Source of the DNA: Streptomyces netropsis
Lineage (GTDB): Bacteria > Actinomycetota > Actinomycetes > Streptomycetales > Streptomycetaceae
Assembly (NCBI RefSeq): GCF_014203545.1
Contig: NZ_JACHJG010000023.1
Coordinates: forward strand, 1-51,870
Direction of reading: 5' to 3'
DNA length: 51,870 nucleotides
A model generated the notes under the pieces. The model had not been told where the DNA came from. It searched no databases and saw only the letters and a program-made list of their open reading frames with translations. This document shows, in pieces, positions 24,698 through 32,409 of the stretch. The translations under genes were made by a program, and so were the position numbers. How positions within the stretch are numbered: the first letter of the stretch is position 1; every line of letters starts with the position of its first letter.

Positions 24698-26299
24698 ATG
24701 GCATCACGGCGGGATGAACTCAACGCCTACACTTTCGCGAAGAAACGGACAGTTGCCGCCTTTCTGCAACCCTCGCCCAGCGGAACGGAAGAAGGAGCGC
24801 CGCGCCCGCTGCGCACCGTGCTCCCCGGCATCGTCGTCGGCGCCCTGCTCGTGGCGGGCTTCGGCGCGTGGGGCATGTTCAGGCCCACCGCCCCCAAGGG
24901 CTGGGACGCCCCCGAGGCCCACGTCATCGTCGGCAGCGAGTCCACCACCCGCTACGTCGTCCTCATGACCGACGGCAAGAAGCAGCTCCACCCGGTGCTC
25001 AATCTGGCCTCCGCCAAGCTTCTCCTGACACCCGACAAGGCCTCCGTCATCAAGGTCCGGGAATCCGAACTCGACAACGGCCATATTCCGCGCGGCCCGA
25101 CTCTCGGCATTCCCTACGCGCCGGACCGTATGCCCAGTGCCGGCCAAGCGGGCAAACAGAAGCAGTGGGCGGTCTGCCAACAGCCGGGCGGCAACGGGAA
25201 AACCACTCAAAAGGCGGTTTTCCTTTTCTCGGACCGTGACCCGAAGGGGAAGCGGCTGAACGGATCGCAACGGCTGCGGGGCGGCCAGGCCCTGTACGTC
25301 CAAGGGCCGGACGACGCCCGCTATCTCATCGACCCCAAGGGCACCAAATACCTCATCGGCGGCCCCGACTGGCGAAGCGCCGACACCGCCGACCGCAACC
25401 TGCTGCTCCGTTCCCTCTTCCGCGACGGCGCCCGTCCCCAGCGCGTCACCAAGGACTGGCTCGGCACGTTCGACGAAGGCACGCCCATCACCTTCCCCAA
25501 GGTGCGCGGCGCCATCGGCGAACCGGCCGGCGTGCCCACCCTCAGCACCCGGGCCAACCGCGTCGGCACGATCCTCCGGGCCCCGGCCGGCACCGGCACC
25601 CAGCACTACGTCGTCCTGCCCGGCAAGGTCGCCCGTGTCTCGGAGTTCGTCGCCAAGCTGCTGCTCAGCAGCAAGGCACTGGCCTCCGTCGGCCAGGCCG
25701 GCGCCCCCGAGCGGGTCAGCGCCGCCGACTTCACCCCCGACGCCGAGGAGTTCTACGGCACCTCCCGCTGGCCCGACCAGGTCCCGCGCCAGGCCAACTC
25801 CGTCGGCTCCACGGCAGGCGGCGCCGCCAACGACACCGTGTGCAGCCTGTTCGGCGGCATGAGCGCCAAGGGCACCCTCGACCTGGGTACCTGGGCGGGC
25901 ACCGACTACCCCGCCACCATCCCCGACGGCGCCACCAGCGCGTACGTCACCCCCGGCTCCGGCCTCCTCTACCGCCAGGTCACCGGACGCCAGACCAGGA
26001 GCGGTGCGGTCTTCCTCGTCGCCGACACCGGGCTGCGCTACGCCGTGCAGTCCAACAACGACAGCGCCAAGGACACATCGCGGATCGGCCGGAACCCCAC
26101 CCCGACACCAGGGACGGCCGAGGAGGCGGACTCCGCCGAAGCCGCCCCCGCGCCCGGCCGGCAGCAGTCCGACGAGGCCCGGACCAGACTCGGGTACCGG
26201 GACGTCGACCCCGTCCCGGTGCCCGCGAACTGGTCCGCCTTCCTGCCGACCGGACCGCGCCTGGACTCCAACAGCGCCAAGCAGCCACAGGGTTCGTAG
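24698..26299 (+). CDS. eccB: Type VII secretion protein EccB
   Basis: A 533-residue EccB. The N-terminus MASRRDELNAYTFAKKRTVAAFLQP is diagnostic. A single membrane helix spans about residues 40-60 (VLPGIVVGALLVAGFGAWGM), followed by the extracytoplasmic R1-R4 repeat region. Typical strings are KQLHPVLNLASAKLLL, PDWRSADTADRNLLL and GLLYRQVTGRQT. Conserved cysteines (WAVCQQ, DTVCSLFGG) suggest a disulfide. EccB forms part of the membrane-embedded translocon outside the cytoplasm. GGGGAGAAA lies upstream of the ATG. It leads a plus-strand operon with mycP and the beta-propeller genes. Confidence 0.95.
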   Translation: MASRRDELNAYTFAKKRTVAAFLQPSPSGTEEGAPRPLRTVLPGIVVGALLVAGFGAWGMFRPTAPKGWDAPEAHVIVGSESTTRYVVLMTDGKKQLHPVLNLASAKLLLTPDKASVIKVRESELDNGHIPRGPTLGIPYAPDRMPSAGQAGKQKQWAVCQQPGGNGKTTQKAVFLFSDRDPKGKRLNGSQRLRGGQALYVQGPDDARYLIDPKGTKYLIGGPDWRSADTADRNLLLRSLFRDGARPQRVTKDWLGTFDEGTPITFPKVRGAIGEPAGVPTLSTRANRVGTILRAPAGTGTQHYVVLPGKVARVSEFVAKLLLSSKALASVGQAGAPERVSAADFTPDAEEFYGTSRWPDQVPRQANSVGSTAGGAANDTVCSLFGGMSAKGTLDLGTWAGTDYPATIPDGATSAYVTPGSGLLYRQVTGRQTRSGAVFLVADTGLRYAVQSNNDSAKDTSRIGRNPTPTPGTAEEADSAEAAPAPGRQQSDEARTRLGYRDVDPVPVPANWSAFLPTGPRLDSNSAKQPQGS

Positions 26300-26303
26300 C
26301 CTG

Positions 26304-27614
26304 ATGAAGACCACACCCATGACCGCGACCCTGCTGGCGGCCCTCCTCGTGACGGCCTCGAGCGGGGCCGCGGGCCCGATGTCCTCCGCCGATTCCGCCC
26401 CCGGCCCGGCCGGTACGGCCTCCCCGACCCTGTCGGGAAGCGGCCAGTGCACGTACCCCGCGAAGCCCATCAAGGGCACTCCGTGGTCACTGCAACGCAT
26501 ACTCCTCGACCAGCTCTGGCAGCACACCAAGGGCAAGGACACCCACGGCCGGCCGGTGCGCGTCGCCGTCATCGACACCGGCGTGGACAATCACAACCCC
26601 CAGCTCAAGGACGCCGTGGACGTCGGCAGCGGCGCCGACCTGCTCGCGGAGGGCAAGGGCGGTGACCAGGGCAAGGGCCGGGCCGAAAGCGCGGACAAGG
26701 GCGGGCGCCGGGGCGAGAGCCAGGGCCCTACCGTCGACGCCGTCGGCCACGGCACCAAGGTCGCCGGCATCATCGCCGCCCGGCCGTCCCCCGCCAGCGG
26801 GTTCGTCGGCATCGCCCCGGAGTCGGTCATCATCCCGATCCGGCAGAACGACGACAAGGGCAGCGGCACCTCCCGGACCCTCGCCGTGGGCATCAAGAAG
26901 GCCGTGGACGAGGGCGCCCGCGTCATCAACATCTCCCAGGACACCACCAGCCCGCTGAACCCCGACTCCGACCTCGAGCTGGCCGTCAAGGCGGCCCTCG
27001 CCCGCGACGTCGTCGTGATCGCCTCGGCGGGCAACGACGGGCAGGACGGCAAGTCCAAGGCCACCTACCCGGCCGCCTACCCGGGTGTGCTCGCCGTCGG
27101 CGCCTCCGACCGCAACAACGAACGCGCCCCCTTCTCCCAGTCCGGCGAATTCATCGGCGTCGCCGCACCCGGCGTCGAGATGGTCTCCACCGTCCCCGGC
27201 GGCGGCCAGTGCGTCGACAACGGCACCAGCTTCTCCGCGCCCTACGTGGCCGGAGTCGCCGCCCTCATCCGGGCCAAACACCCCGACTGGCGGCAGCACC
27301 AGGTGGTGGCGCAGATCGAGCAGACCGCCGAACGCGCCGCCGACGCCCGCGACCGGCACATCGGCTGGGGAGTGGTCGACCCGGTCCGCGCCCTCACCGA
27401 GGACGAGCGCCCCATCGACCGCGTCACCTCCCACCAAGGTCCCGCCCGCACCGTCGCGGCCCCACAGCCCGCAGCCCTGCCGCTGGGGGAGACACCCCAG
27501 GAACGTAAGGTGCGGCTCGCGACGTACGCCCTGGGCGGCACGGCCGTCCTGATCGCCGTGATCGCGGGCTCGGCCATGGTCGTAAGAGACCGCAAGCGCC
27601 GCCACTCGCACTAG
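26304..27614 (+). CDS. mycP: Type VII secretion-associated serine protease mycosin
   Basis: A 436-residue subtilisin-like protease anchored outside the membrane. An N-terminal signal sequence (TATLLAALLVTASSGAAG) is followed by the catalytic domain with Asp91 (VAVIDTGVD), His149 (AVGHGTKVAGIIAA) and Ser309 (NGTSFSAPYVAGVAALI). All three catalytic residues are intact. A Gly/Lys/Asp-rich loop lies before the His. Near the C-terminus a membrane helix (ALGGTAVLIAVIAGSAMVV) is followed by basic residues. Mycosins stabilise the ESX membrane complex and process substrates. It starts 4 bases after the eccB stop. Confidence 0.95.
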   Translation: MKTTPMTATLLAALLVTASSGAAGPMSSADSAPGPAGTASPTLSGSGQCTYPAKPIKGTPWSLQRILLDQLWQHTKGKDTHGRPVRVAVIDTGVDNHNPQLKDAVDVGSGADLLAEGKGGDQGKGRAESADKGGRRGESQGPTVDAVGHGTKVAGIIAARPSPASGFVGIAPESVIIPIRQNDDKGSGTSRTLAVGIKKAVDEGARVINISQDTTSPLNPDSDLELAVKAALARDVVVIASAGNDGQDGKSKATYPAAYPGVLAVGASDRNNERAPFSQSGEFIGVAAPGVEMVSTVPGGGQCVDNGTSFSAPYVAGVAALIRAKHPDWRQHQVVAQIEQTAERAADARDRHIGWGVVDPVRALTEDERPIDRVTSHQGPARTVAAPQPAALPLGETPQERKVRLATYALGGTAVLIAVIAGSAMVVRDRKRRHSH

Positions 27615-27637
27615 GCGGCACCGGCACGAAGGAACCC

Positions 27638-29101
27638 ATGACTCAGCCACTTCCCCCACACGACGCGCAGAGCCCGACGCAGTCCTGGGGCACCGTCCCC
27701 GGCCAAGGCCCCGGGGCGGCAACACAGGGCTTCGGCCCGGCGCCGCAGCCGTTCGGCGCGCCACCGACCGGAGACGGTGGTCCACCACCGGGCGGCTCCC
27801 GCACCGGCGGGCGCCGCAAGGGCCTCCTCATCGCGCTCGCGGTGCTGCTCGTCGCCGGAGCGGGCACGGGCGGCTGGCTGCTCTGGGGCAAGGGCGACCA
27901 GAAGGCGGCGCCCAAGCCGAAGCCCACGCGATCCGTCGACGCGAAGCTCGACTGGATGGTCCCCATGCCCTCCCCGGACAAGGACCACGCCGACCGGGTG
28001 GCCCCGCTGTGGTTCGCCAAGGGCAACGTCGTGATGAACACGAAGAAGACGGTGACCGCCTACAGCGTCGCCACCGGCAAGCCCAGCTGGACCGTCCCCG
28101 TCCCGGGGTTCGCCTGCACGCGCTCGCCCGATCCCGACGGCGGCGTCGCGGTGATCGTCTACGGCAAGGCGGAGTTCGAGTGCGACAAGCTGATGGCCGT
28201 CGACATCGAGCGCGGCCGCCAGCTGTGGACGAAGGACATGGTCAACGCGCAGGGCAACAAGGACATGCGCGGCAACGCCAACATCGCCATCAGCCACGGC
28301 CTCGTCAACGTTGCCGAGGTGGGTGAGGCCTTGGTCTACGACGCCAAGAGCGGAGCGAAGCGCAAGGCCAAGAACTACGGCTGCATGGAGCGCGGCACGG
28401 CCGTCAAGGGCGACCGGCAGCTCACGCTCGCCCAGTGCGAGATCTTCGGGCGGCAGTTCGTGATGAACGTGGACCCGAAGACCGGCGTGGAGAAGTGGAC
28501 CTGGAAGGTCATGGACGGCATCGAGGTGCACAACGTCCTCTCCGCCGACCCTCCGGTGCTGGCGGTGGGCCGGGAGAACGACAACTCGCCCTCGGACATC
28601 GTGACGCTGGACGGCAAGGGCCGGCTGAAGGCCCTGATATCCATCTCGGCGGGCCCGTACCACTTCGAGGAGTGCCGAAAGGGAGTGCTGAAGTCCTGCG
28701 ACAGGGCGGTGACCGACGACAAGACGGTCTACCTCTCCACCCTCAGCGACGAAACGAACCAGGACGGGGTGAGCGTCACCGCCATCGTCGCGATCGACCT
28801 GGCCACGGGCAAGAAGCGCTGGACCGCCCCCCTCGGCGCCAACCGCGCCAACCGGCCCGTCGCCATGCACGACGGACGCCTGCTCGTCTATCAGATGGCC
28901 ACCAAGGACGAGGGCGGCAAGCTGCTCTCCCTCGACCCCGCCGACGGCACCCCCACCGTCTACATGAAGCTGCCGCAGGAGTCCGCCGAGCGGGAGTACT
29001 CGCTCGCCCGCCGCGGGACCGCCTACTTCCGTGACGACCACCTCTATCTGGTCCCGGAAGAGGGCATGAGCGACCCCTCGATGATCATGTCGTTCCACTG
29101 A
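27638..29101 (+). CDS. Membrane-anchored PQQ-like beta-propeller protein A
   Basis: A 487-residue protein. The cytoplasmic N-terminus (about 60 residues) is Pro/Gln/Gly-rich. One membrane helix (LLIALAVLLVAGAGTGGWLLW, about residues 62-82) is followed by an extracellular domain of repeated beta-blade units. These contain PQQ-repeat-like strings such as TAYSVATGKPSWTVPVPG, LMAVDIERGRQLWTKDM, NVDPKTGVEKWTWKV and AIDLATGKKRWTAPLG. Paired cysteines occur in the blades. It is encoded right after mycP with an ordinary spacing. The function is unknown; a scaffold or substrate-recognition role in type VII secretion is inferred from position. Confidence 0.75.
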   Translation: MTQPLPPHDAQSPTQSWGTVPGQGPGAATQGFGPAPQPFGAPPTGDGGPPPGGSRTGGRRKGLLIALAVLLVAGAGTGGWLLWGKGDQKAAPKPKPTRSVDAKLDWMVPMPSPDKDHADRVAPLWFAKGNVVMNTKKTVTAYSVATGKPSWTVPVPGFACTRSPDPDGGVAVIVYGKAEFECDKLMAVDIERGRQLWTKDMVNAQGNKDMRGNANIAISHGLVNVAEVGEALVYDAKSGAKRKAKNYGCMERGTAVKGDRQLTLAQCEIFGRQFVMNVDPKTGVEKWTWKVMDGIEVHNVLSADPPVLAVGRENDNSPSDIVTLDGKGRLKALISISAGPYHFEECRKGVLKSCDRAVTDDKTVYLSTLSDETNQDGVSVTAIVAIDLATGKKRWTAPLGANRANRPVAMHDGRLLVYQMATKDEGGKLLSLDPADGTPTVYMKLPQESAEREYSLARRGTAYFRDDHLYLVPEEGMSDPSMIMSFH

Positions 29102-29156
29102 CCCGCCCCTGTCAGCCCCGCCGAGCCACCAGAACGAGAACGCAGGAGTCCAGTCA

Positions 29157-30626
29157 GTGACGCAACCACCGAGCTACGGCTATCCGCACCAGCCGCCATC
29201 GGCGCCGCTGCCCCCGGTGACGCAGCCTCCCACCATGCCGTCCTTCCACCCGCCGACCCTCCACTCCGGCCCCTCCGCACCGGCCCCCCGCAGCGGTCCG
29301 CCCGCCTGGCGCAAACCGGCCCTCATAGGCCTGGTGCTCGCCGTCCTGCTCGCCGCGGGCGGCTGGGCGCTGTGGGCGTTCACCGGTGACGACGCGTCCG
29401 GGTCGAAGGAACCGGCCGCCACCGCGAAGGGTCCCGCCGCGGGACGGGTCGCGTGGATGGCCGAGGCCCGCACCAAGCCGGACAAGGACAACAGGGAGGC
29501 CCTGGGTACCTGGTTCACCTCCTCGCTCGTCGTCAAGGCCGAGCCGGACATGGTCACCGCCTACGACATCAAGACCGGCGCGAAGAAGTGGTCCTTCCTC
29601 CTCCAGGGCCCGCTCTGCTCGGCCTCCCGGGAGTCCGAGGGGAACGTCGCCGTCATCGCCGCCAAGTTCGGCAGCGTCTGTACGCACCTGATGGCCGTCG
29701 ATCTGCGGAGCGGCAAGCGGATCTGGGAGGAGCTGCTCGTCCCGGAGAAGGACGCGGGCGATTCCCTCACCCCCGGCAAGTGGGCCAAGGCCAACCTCGA
29801 ACTCGCCCTCCACGACGGCCACGTCTACGCGATCTGGGGCAACGGGGAGCAGACGCGACGCCTCAAGGACGGCAAGCGCGTCGAGGAGGAGAAGCGCGAC
29901 AGCTGCGAAATGGTCGACTCCGCGGGTGGCAAGGACCGGCTGATCGCCATCACCTATTGCGGATCGGACACCATCAAGATCCGCTCGATCAACCCCAAGA
30001 AGCTGGAGAAGTCGCGGTGGAGCCGGACCATCAAACGCAATGACGGCTTCCTCTCCATCATCTCCACCGATCCGCTGGTCGTCTCCCAGGCCCCCGGCAA
30101 CGGTGGCCAGGACAACCTGTACGACTTCGTCGTGCTGGACCCGGAGAACGGAAAGGAAAAGGCCCGCGTCGCCTACAACACCCTCTGGGAGCGGGGTAAT
30201 TGCTTCCTCGCCACGTCCGGCTGCACCGGGGCGTTGGTGGACAAGGACTCCCTCTACGTCGCCGCCCGCGGCGCGACCATGGCCTACGACCTGTCCAACG
30301 GCAAGGAGCGCTGGACCTTCAAGGCCGACGCCAACCGGCTGACCACGCCCGTGTCCGTCCGCAAGGGCAGGCTCGCCGCCTACACCTTCGCCACCCCGGA
30401 CCGCCCCGGCCGGATCTCCTACGTCGCCACCTCCAGCGGCAAGGCGGAACGCACCGTCGACCACACGGGCACGTCGGCGGACCTGAAGAACGAATCCGTC
30501 ATGGCGAAATCCGAGGGCTTCCCCCGCCTGGTGAACGACCGCCTGCTCCTCGTCAACGACGGTGGGTTCGGGGCCGAGGACAGCGGAATGGTCCTCGCGA
30601 TCAGCGCGCCGGACGACTCCCGGTGA
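29157..30626 (+). CDS. Membrane-anchored PQQ-like beta-propeller protein B
   Basis: A 489-residue tandem paralogue of the preceding gene. It has a Pro-rich cytoplasmic N-terminus, a membrane helix at about residues 54-76 (ALIGLVLAVLLAAGGWALWAF) and an extracellular beta-propeller with the same blade motif (MVTAYDIKTGAKKWSFLLQG, LMAVDLRSGKRIWEELL, MAYDLSNGKERWTFKA). The GTG start has CAGGAG upstream. It ends at TGA 30624-30626, and this TGA is the first two bases of a regulatory box array (see next entry). Sequence divergence from paralogue A indicates an old duplication. Confidence 0.75.
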   Translation: MTQPPSYGYPHQPPSAPLPPVTQPPTMPSFHPPTLHSGPSAPAPRSGPPAWRKPALIGLVLAVLLAAGGWALWAFTGDDASGSKEPAATAKGPAAGRVAWMAEARTKPDKDNREALGTWFTSSLVVKAEPDMVTAYDIKTGAKKWSFLLQGPLCSASRESEGNVAVIAAKFGSVCTHLMAVDLRSGKRIWEELLVPEKDAGDSLTPGKWAKANLELALHDGHVYAIWGNGEQTRRLKDGKRVEEEKRDSCEMVDSAGGKDRLIAITYCGSDTIKIRSINPKKLEKSRWSRTIKRNDGFLSIISTDPLVVSQAPGNGGQDNLYDFVVLDPENGKEKARVAYNTLWERGNCFLATSGCTGALVDKDSLYVAARGATMAYDLSNGKERWTFKADANRLTTPVSVRKGRLAAYTFATPDRPGRISYVATSSGKAERTVDHTGTSADLKNESVMAKSEGFPRLVNDRLLLVNDGGFGAEDSGMVLAISAPDDSR

Positions 30627-30680
30627 GTACGGCTACTCAGATCCGCTGAGTATCACAACTCAGTGACTACTCAAATGAGT
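30624..30680 (+). promoter_or_regulatory. Array of six TGAGT/ACTCA boxes upstream of esxBA
   Basis: TGAGT occurs at 30624-30628, 30647-30651 and 30676-30680. ACTCA, its complement, occurs at 30635-30639, 30658-30662 and 30669-30673. The first five boxes start 11 or 12 bases apart, about one DNA turn. They form two TGAGT-N6-ACTCA palindromes plus ACTCA-N2-TGAGT, the last box touching the -35 element. This looks like an operator for a dimeric, cooperatively binding repressor or activator. I do not recognise the regulator. Confidence 0.7.
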
Positions 30681-30708
30681 TGGAGGTGTCACCGCATGTG
30701 ACTAGAGT
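30680..30708 (+). promoter_or_regulatory. Predicted sigma-70-type promoter of esxB-esxA
   Basis: TTGGAG (30680-30685) and TAGAGT (30703-30708) are separated by 17 bases. The transcript would start near 30715, leaving a 45-base leader with AAGGAGA before the esxB ATG. It overlaps the TGAGT/ACTCA array by one base. Confidence 0.6.
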
Positions 30709-30759
30709 GATGCGGTGGCACGGCCAACGGGGCGAATCCCAACAAGGAGACGGTGACGC

Positions 30760-31098
30760 ATGTCCGGCAAGCTCAGTACGCATGATGAGAAGCTCAAGAA
30801 GGCCGTGGGCGACCTCGACGAGGTCAAGACCATGCTGGGCGACACCATCCGCAACCTGACCACCGTCGTGGACGGCATCAGCTCCCACTGGCGAAGCGAC
30901 GCCCAGGTTCAGTACGCCGAGCTGCAGCGGCGGGTGAACGACGACGTCCGCAAGCTCAACGAGTACCTGGACTTCACCCGCGAAGCGCTTCAGGCGAGCC
31001 GTGACGGGTTCAACCAGAACGAAGCCGACCGTCTGAACAGCTTCAAGATCGACGGCGGCGGCAGCGACGTGCTGTCGCGCTTCAACGTCACTTCGTAG
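30760..31098 (+). CDS. esxB: WXG100-family type VII substrate EsxB-like
   Basis: A 112-residue helical hairpin protein. The turn between helices reads SHWRSDAQVQY, so Trp44 is followed by Arg-Ser rather than the canonical W-x-G. The segments EKLKKAVGDLDEVKTML and FTREALQASRDGF form the two long helices. The last 25 residues (NQNEADRLNSFKIDGGG...) make a flexible tail. It should pair with EsxA (next gene) and be exported by the EccC motor. AAGGAGA precedes the ATG. Gene identity follows from the position first in the esxBA pair and the fold. Confidence 0.88.
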   Translation: MSGKLSTHDEKLKKAVGDLDEVKTMLGDTIRNLTTVVDGISSHWRSDAQVQYAELQRRVNDDVRKLNEYLDFTREALQASRDGFNQNEADRLNSFKIDGGGSDVLSRFNVTS

Positions 31099-31133
31099 CA
31101 CTCGCCCACGACGCAGCAGGACAGGGAGTTTCG

Positions 31134-31409
31134 ATGGAAATCACGTACGAGGGCGTCATCAACGCCTCCGAGTCGGTGAAGAAGTCCGCCACGACGATGG
31201 CGCAGCGCCTCGGGGACCTCCAGTCGCAGGTCAAGAACGTCGTCGACGACTGGGACGGTGAGGCCAAGGAGGCCTTCTACGCCCGCCAGCGCGGCTGGGA
31301 CGCCACGGCGCAGGACCTCACCCAGACCCTCCAGAAGATCGGCGACCTCCTCCGCGAGGCCACCCACAGCTACCAGGCCGTCGACAAGAAGAACGCGGGC
31401 CGGTTCTAG
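31134..31409 (+). CDS. esxA: WXG100-family type VII substrate EsxA-like
   Basis: A 91-residue WXG100 protein. The hairpin turn has VDDWDGEAKEAF with Trp40-Asp-Gly42. The C-terminal helix ends with YQAVD (Tyr80 to Asp84), fitting the YxxxD/E export signal. GGGAG lies a few bases before the ATG. It follows esxB after 35 bases and is followed by a strong hairpin, so the two form a two-gene operon. It is expected to be secreted as a dimer with EsxB. Confidence 0.95.
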   Translation: MEITYEGVINASESVKKSATTMAQRLGDLQSQVKNVVDDWDGEAKEAFYARQRGWDATAQDLTQTLQKIGDLLREATHSYQAVDKKNAGRF

Positions 31410-31413
31410 CGAC

Positions 31414-31442
31414 CTGATGCCCATCTGATGCCGACCTGATGC
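31414..31442 (+). repeat. Three CTGATGC copies at 11-base spacing after esxA
   Basis: CTGATGC occurs at 31414-31420, 31425-31431 and 31436-31442, immediately after the esxA stop and before the terminator stem. Each TGA overlaps an ATG (TGATG), giving tiny frames such as Met-Pro-Ile-stop. I see no ribosome site. Confidence 0.5.
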
Positions 31443-31479
31443 GGGGCGTGCCGGGAGGACCACCGTCCGGGCACGCCCC
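31443..31479 (+). terminator. Hairpin terminator after esxA
   Basis: GGGGCGTGCC (31443-31452) pairs with GGCACGCCCC (31470-31479) over 10 bp. An inner GGAC/GTCC adds 4 bp around a 4-base loop. It ends 9 bases before the stop of the convergent DUF397 gene and may serve both directions. Confidence 0.8.
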
Positions 31480-31488
31480 ATCGGCGTA

Positions 31489-31725
31489 TCAGGGCTTGAG
31501 ATCGAACTCGCCGTCCCGCGCCCCGAGCACGAACGCGCGCCACTCGCCCTCGGTATACCGCAACACGGTCTCCGGATCGGCGGACGACCGCATGGCCACG
31601 GCCCCGTTGGCCAGATACGCGATCTCCACGCGCTCGTCGGCTTCGTCCTCACCGGGGGCGCTGAGCCACTCGGCGTCGGAGATGTCCATGGCGTACAGCT
31701 CGGCTTTTTCTCGTTCGTCAGCCAT
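31489..31725 (-). CDS. DUF397 domain protein
   Basis: A 78-residue protein matching the DUF397 pattern: WLSAPG early, VEIAYLANGAVAMRSSADPETVLRYTEGEWRAFVLGARDGEFDL late. DUF397 proteins in Streptomyces usually accompany XRE-family regulators of the WhiJ/BldB-related network, but no such regulator gene is in this window. The ATG at 31725 follows GGAG, 8 bases away; the in-frame ATG at 31749 has none. It overlaps the end of the upstream lipoprotein gene by 8 bases. It is convergent with esxA. Confidence 0.8.
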   Translation of the reverse strand: MADEREKAELYAMDISDAEWLSAPGEDEADERVEIAYLANGAVAMRSSADPETVLRYTEGEWRAFVLGARDGEFDLKP

Positions 31726-32404
31726 TTTTTGGGCTCCTTTGCGGATCACTTATCTTGTGGAACGTTTCGGGGAGGTTGGCGGTGTCGAGGCAGTTGAGCT
31801 GCCGGGCGATTTTCCGCGCGGCGGCGTTGAGGATGGTGATACGGGCGCTTCGGCCTGCTTGGCCTGTGAGTTTGGTGTTGGTGGTCCATAGCCCTGCGCG
31901 CAGGACTTTTCTGTCCCGCGCAGATTCGCTGTTTGAGCAGTGGAAATAAATGACCGCGCTATCGTTGTAGGCTTCTCCGCGTGCGCCGAGCGAGTAGAGG
32001 GTTAGTTCCCCCGACTTGATTTTCCTGGTCGTCTCCGGATGGGGTCGCGTCACTGTGGCGCTACTCCACCAGAAATAGACGGATAGGATCATGCTCTTTT
32101 CTCTGCTTTTGCCGATGTCGACGATGAGGCGGCAGAGCTCCCGTTCCTTCCCTCCTTCGGGCACTTCCTCCAGCCTGCGTAGCTGGGAAGAGAATGGTTC
32201 GACGGCCTCGCTTCTGTATTCGCTGAATCCCTCCAGCCCGGTGAGTTTTTCGAGCTGCCCTGCCGCTTCTCCTTGGAGTAGTGAGTAGCACGCTTTGGAT
32301 GCCGGTAGCGTCGATTTCTCTGAAGTAGCGCCGTTGTCTCCAGTGCAAGACACGCAGGCCAGCGCCACTAACGTACAGAGTGTCGTATTTCTTGGTGTGC
32401 CCAC
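31718..32404 (-). CDS. Low-GC lipoprotein, candidate immunity or accessory protein
   Basis: A 228-residue protein with a short signal peptide and a likely lipobox, LACVSC, at residues 15-20. It then has no family I recognise. The mature part includes YSLLQGEAAGQLEKLTGLEGFSEYRSEA and WSSATVTRPHPETTRKIKSG. Base composition is visibly AT-richer than all neighbours and codons such as TTA, AAT and TCT occur, pointing to recent acquisition. Leu12 is encoded by TTA (32369-32371), the codon that needs the bldA tRNA. The GTG start lies 5 bases after the stop of the large WxG protein gene, so the two are co-transcribed. The start has AAGGA only 2 bases away and is less certain. Confidence 0.55.
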   Translation of the reverse strand: MGTPRNTTLCTLVALACVSCTGDNGATSEKSTLPASKACYSLLQGEAAGQLEKLTGLEGFSEYRSEAVEPFSSQLRRLEEVPEGGKERELCRLIVDIGKSREKSMILSVYFWWSSATVTRPHPETTRKIKSGELTLYSLGARGEAYNDSAVIYFHCSNSESARDRKVLRAGLWTTNTKLTGQAGRSARITILNAAARKIARQLNCLDTANLPETFHKISDPQRSPKNG

Positions 32405-32409
32405 TCCTT

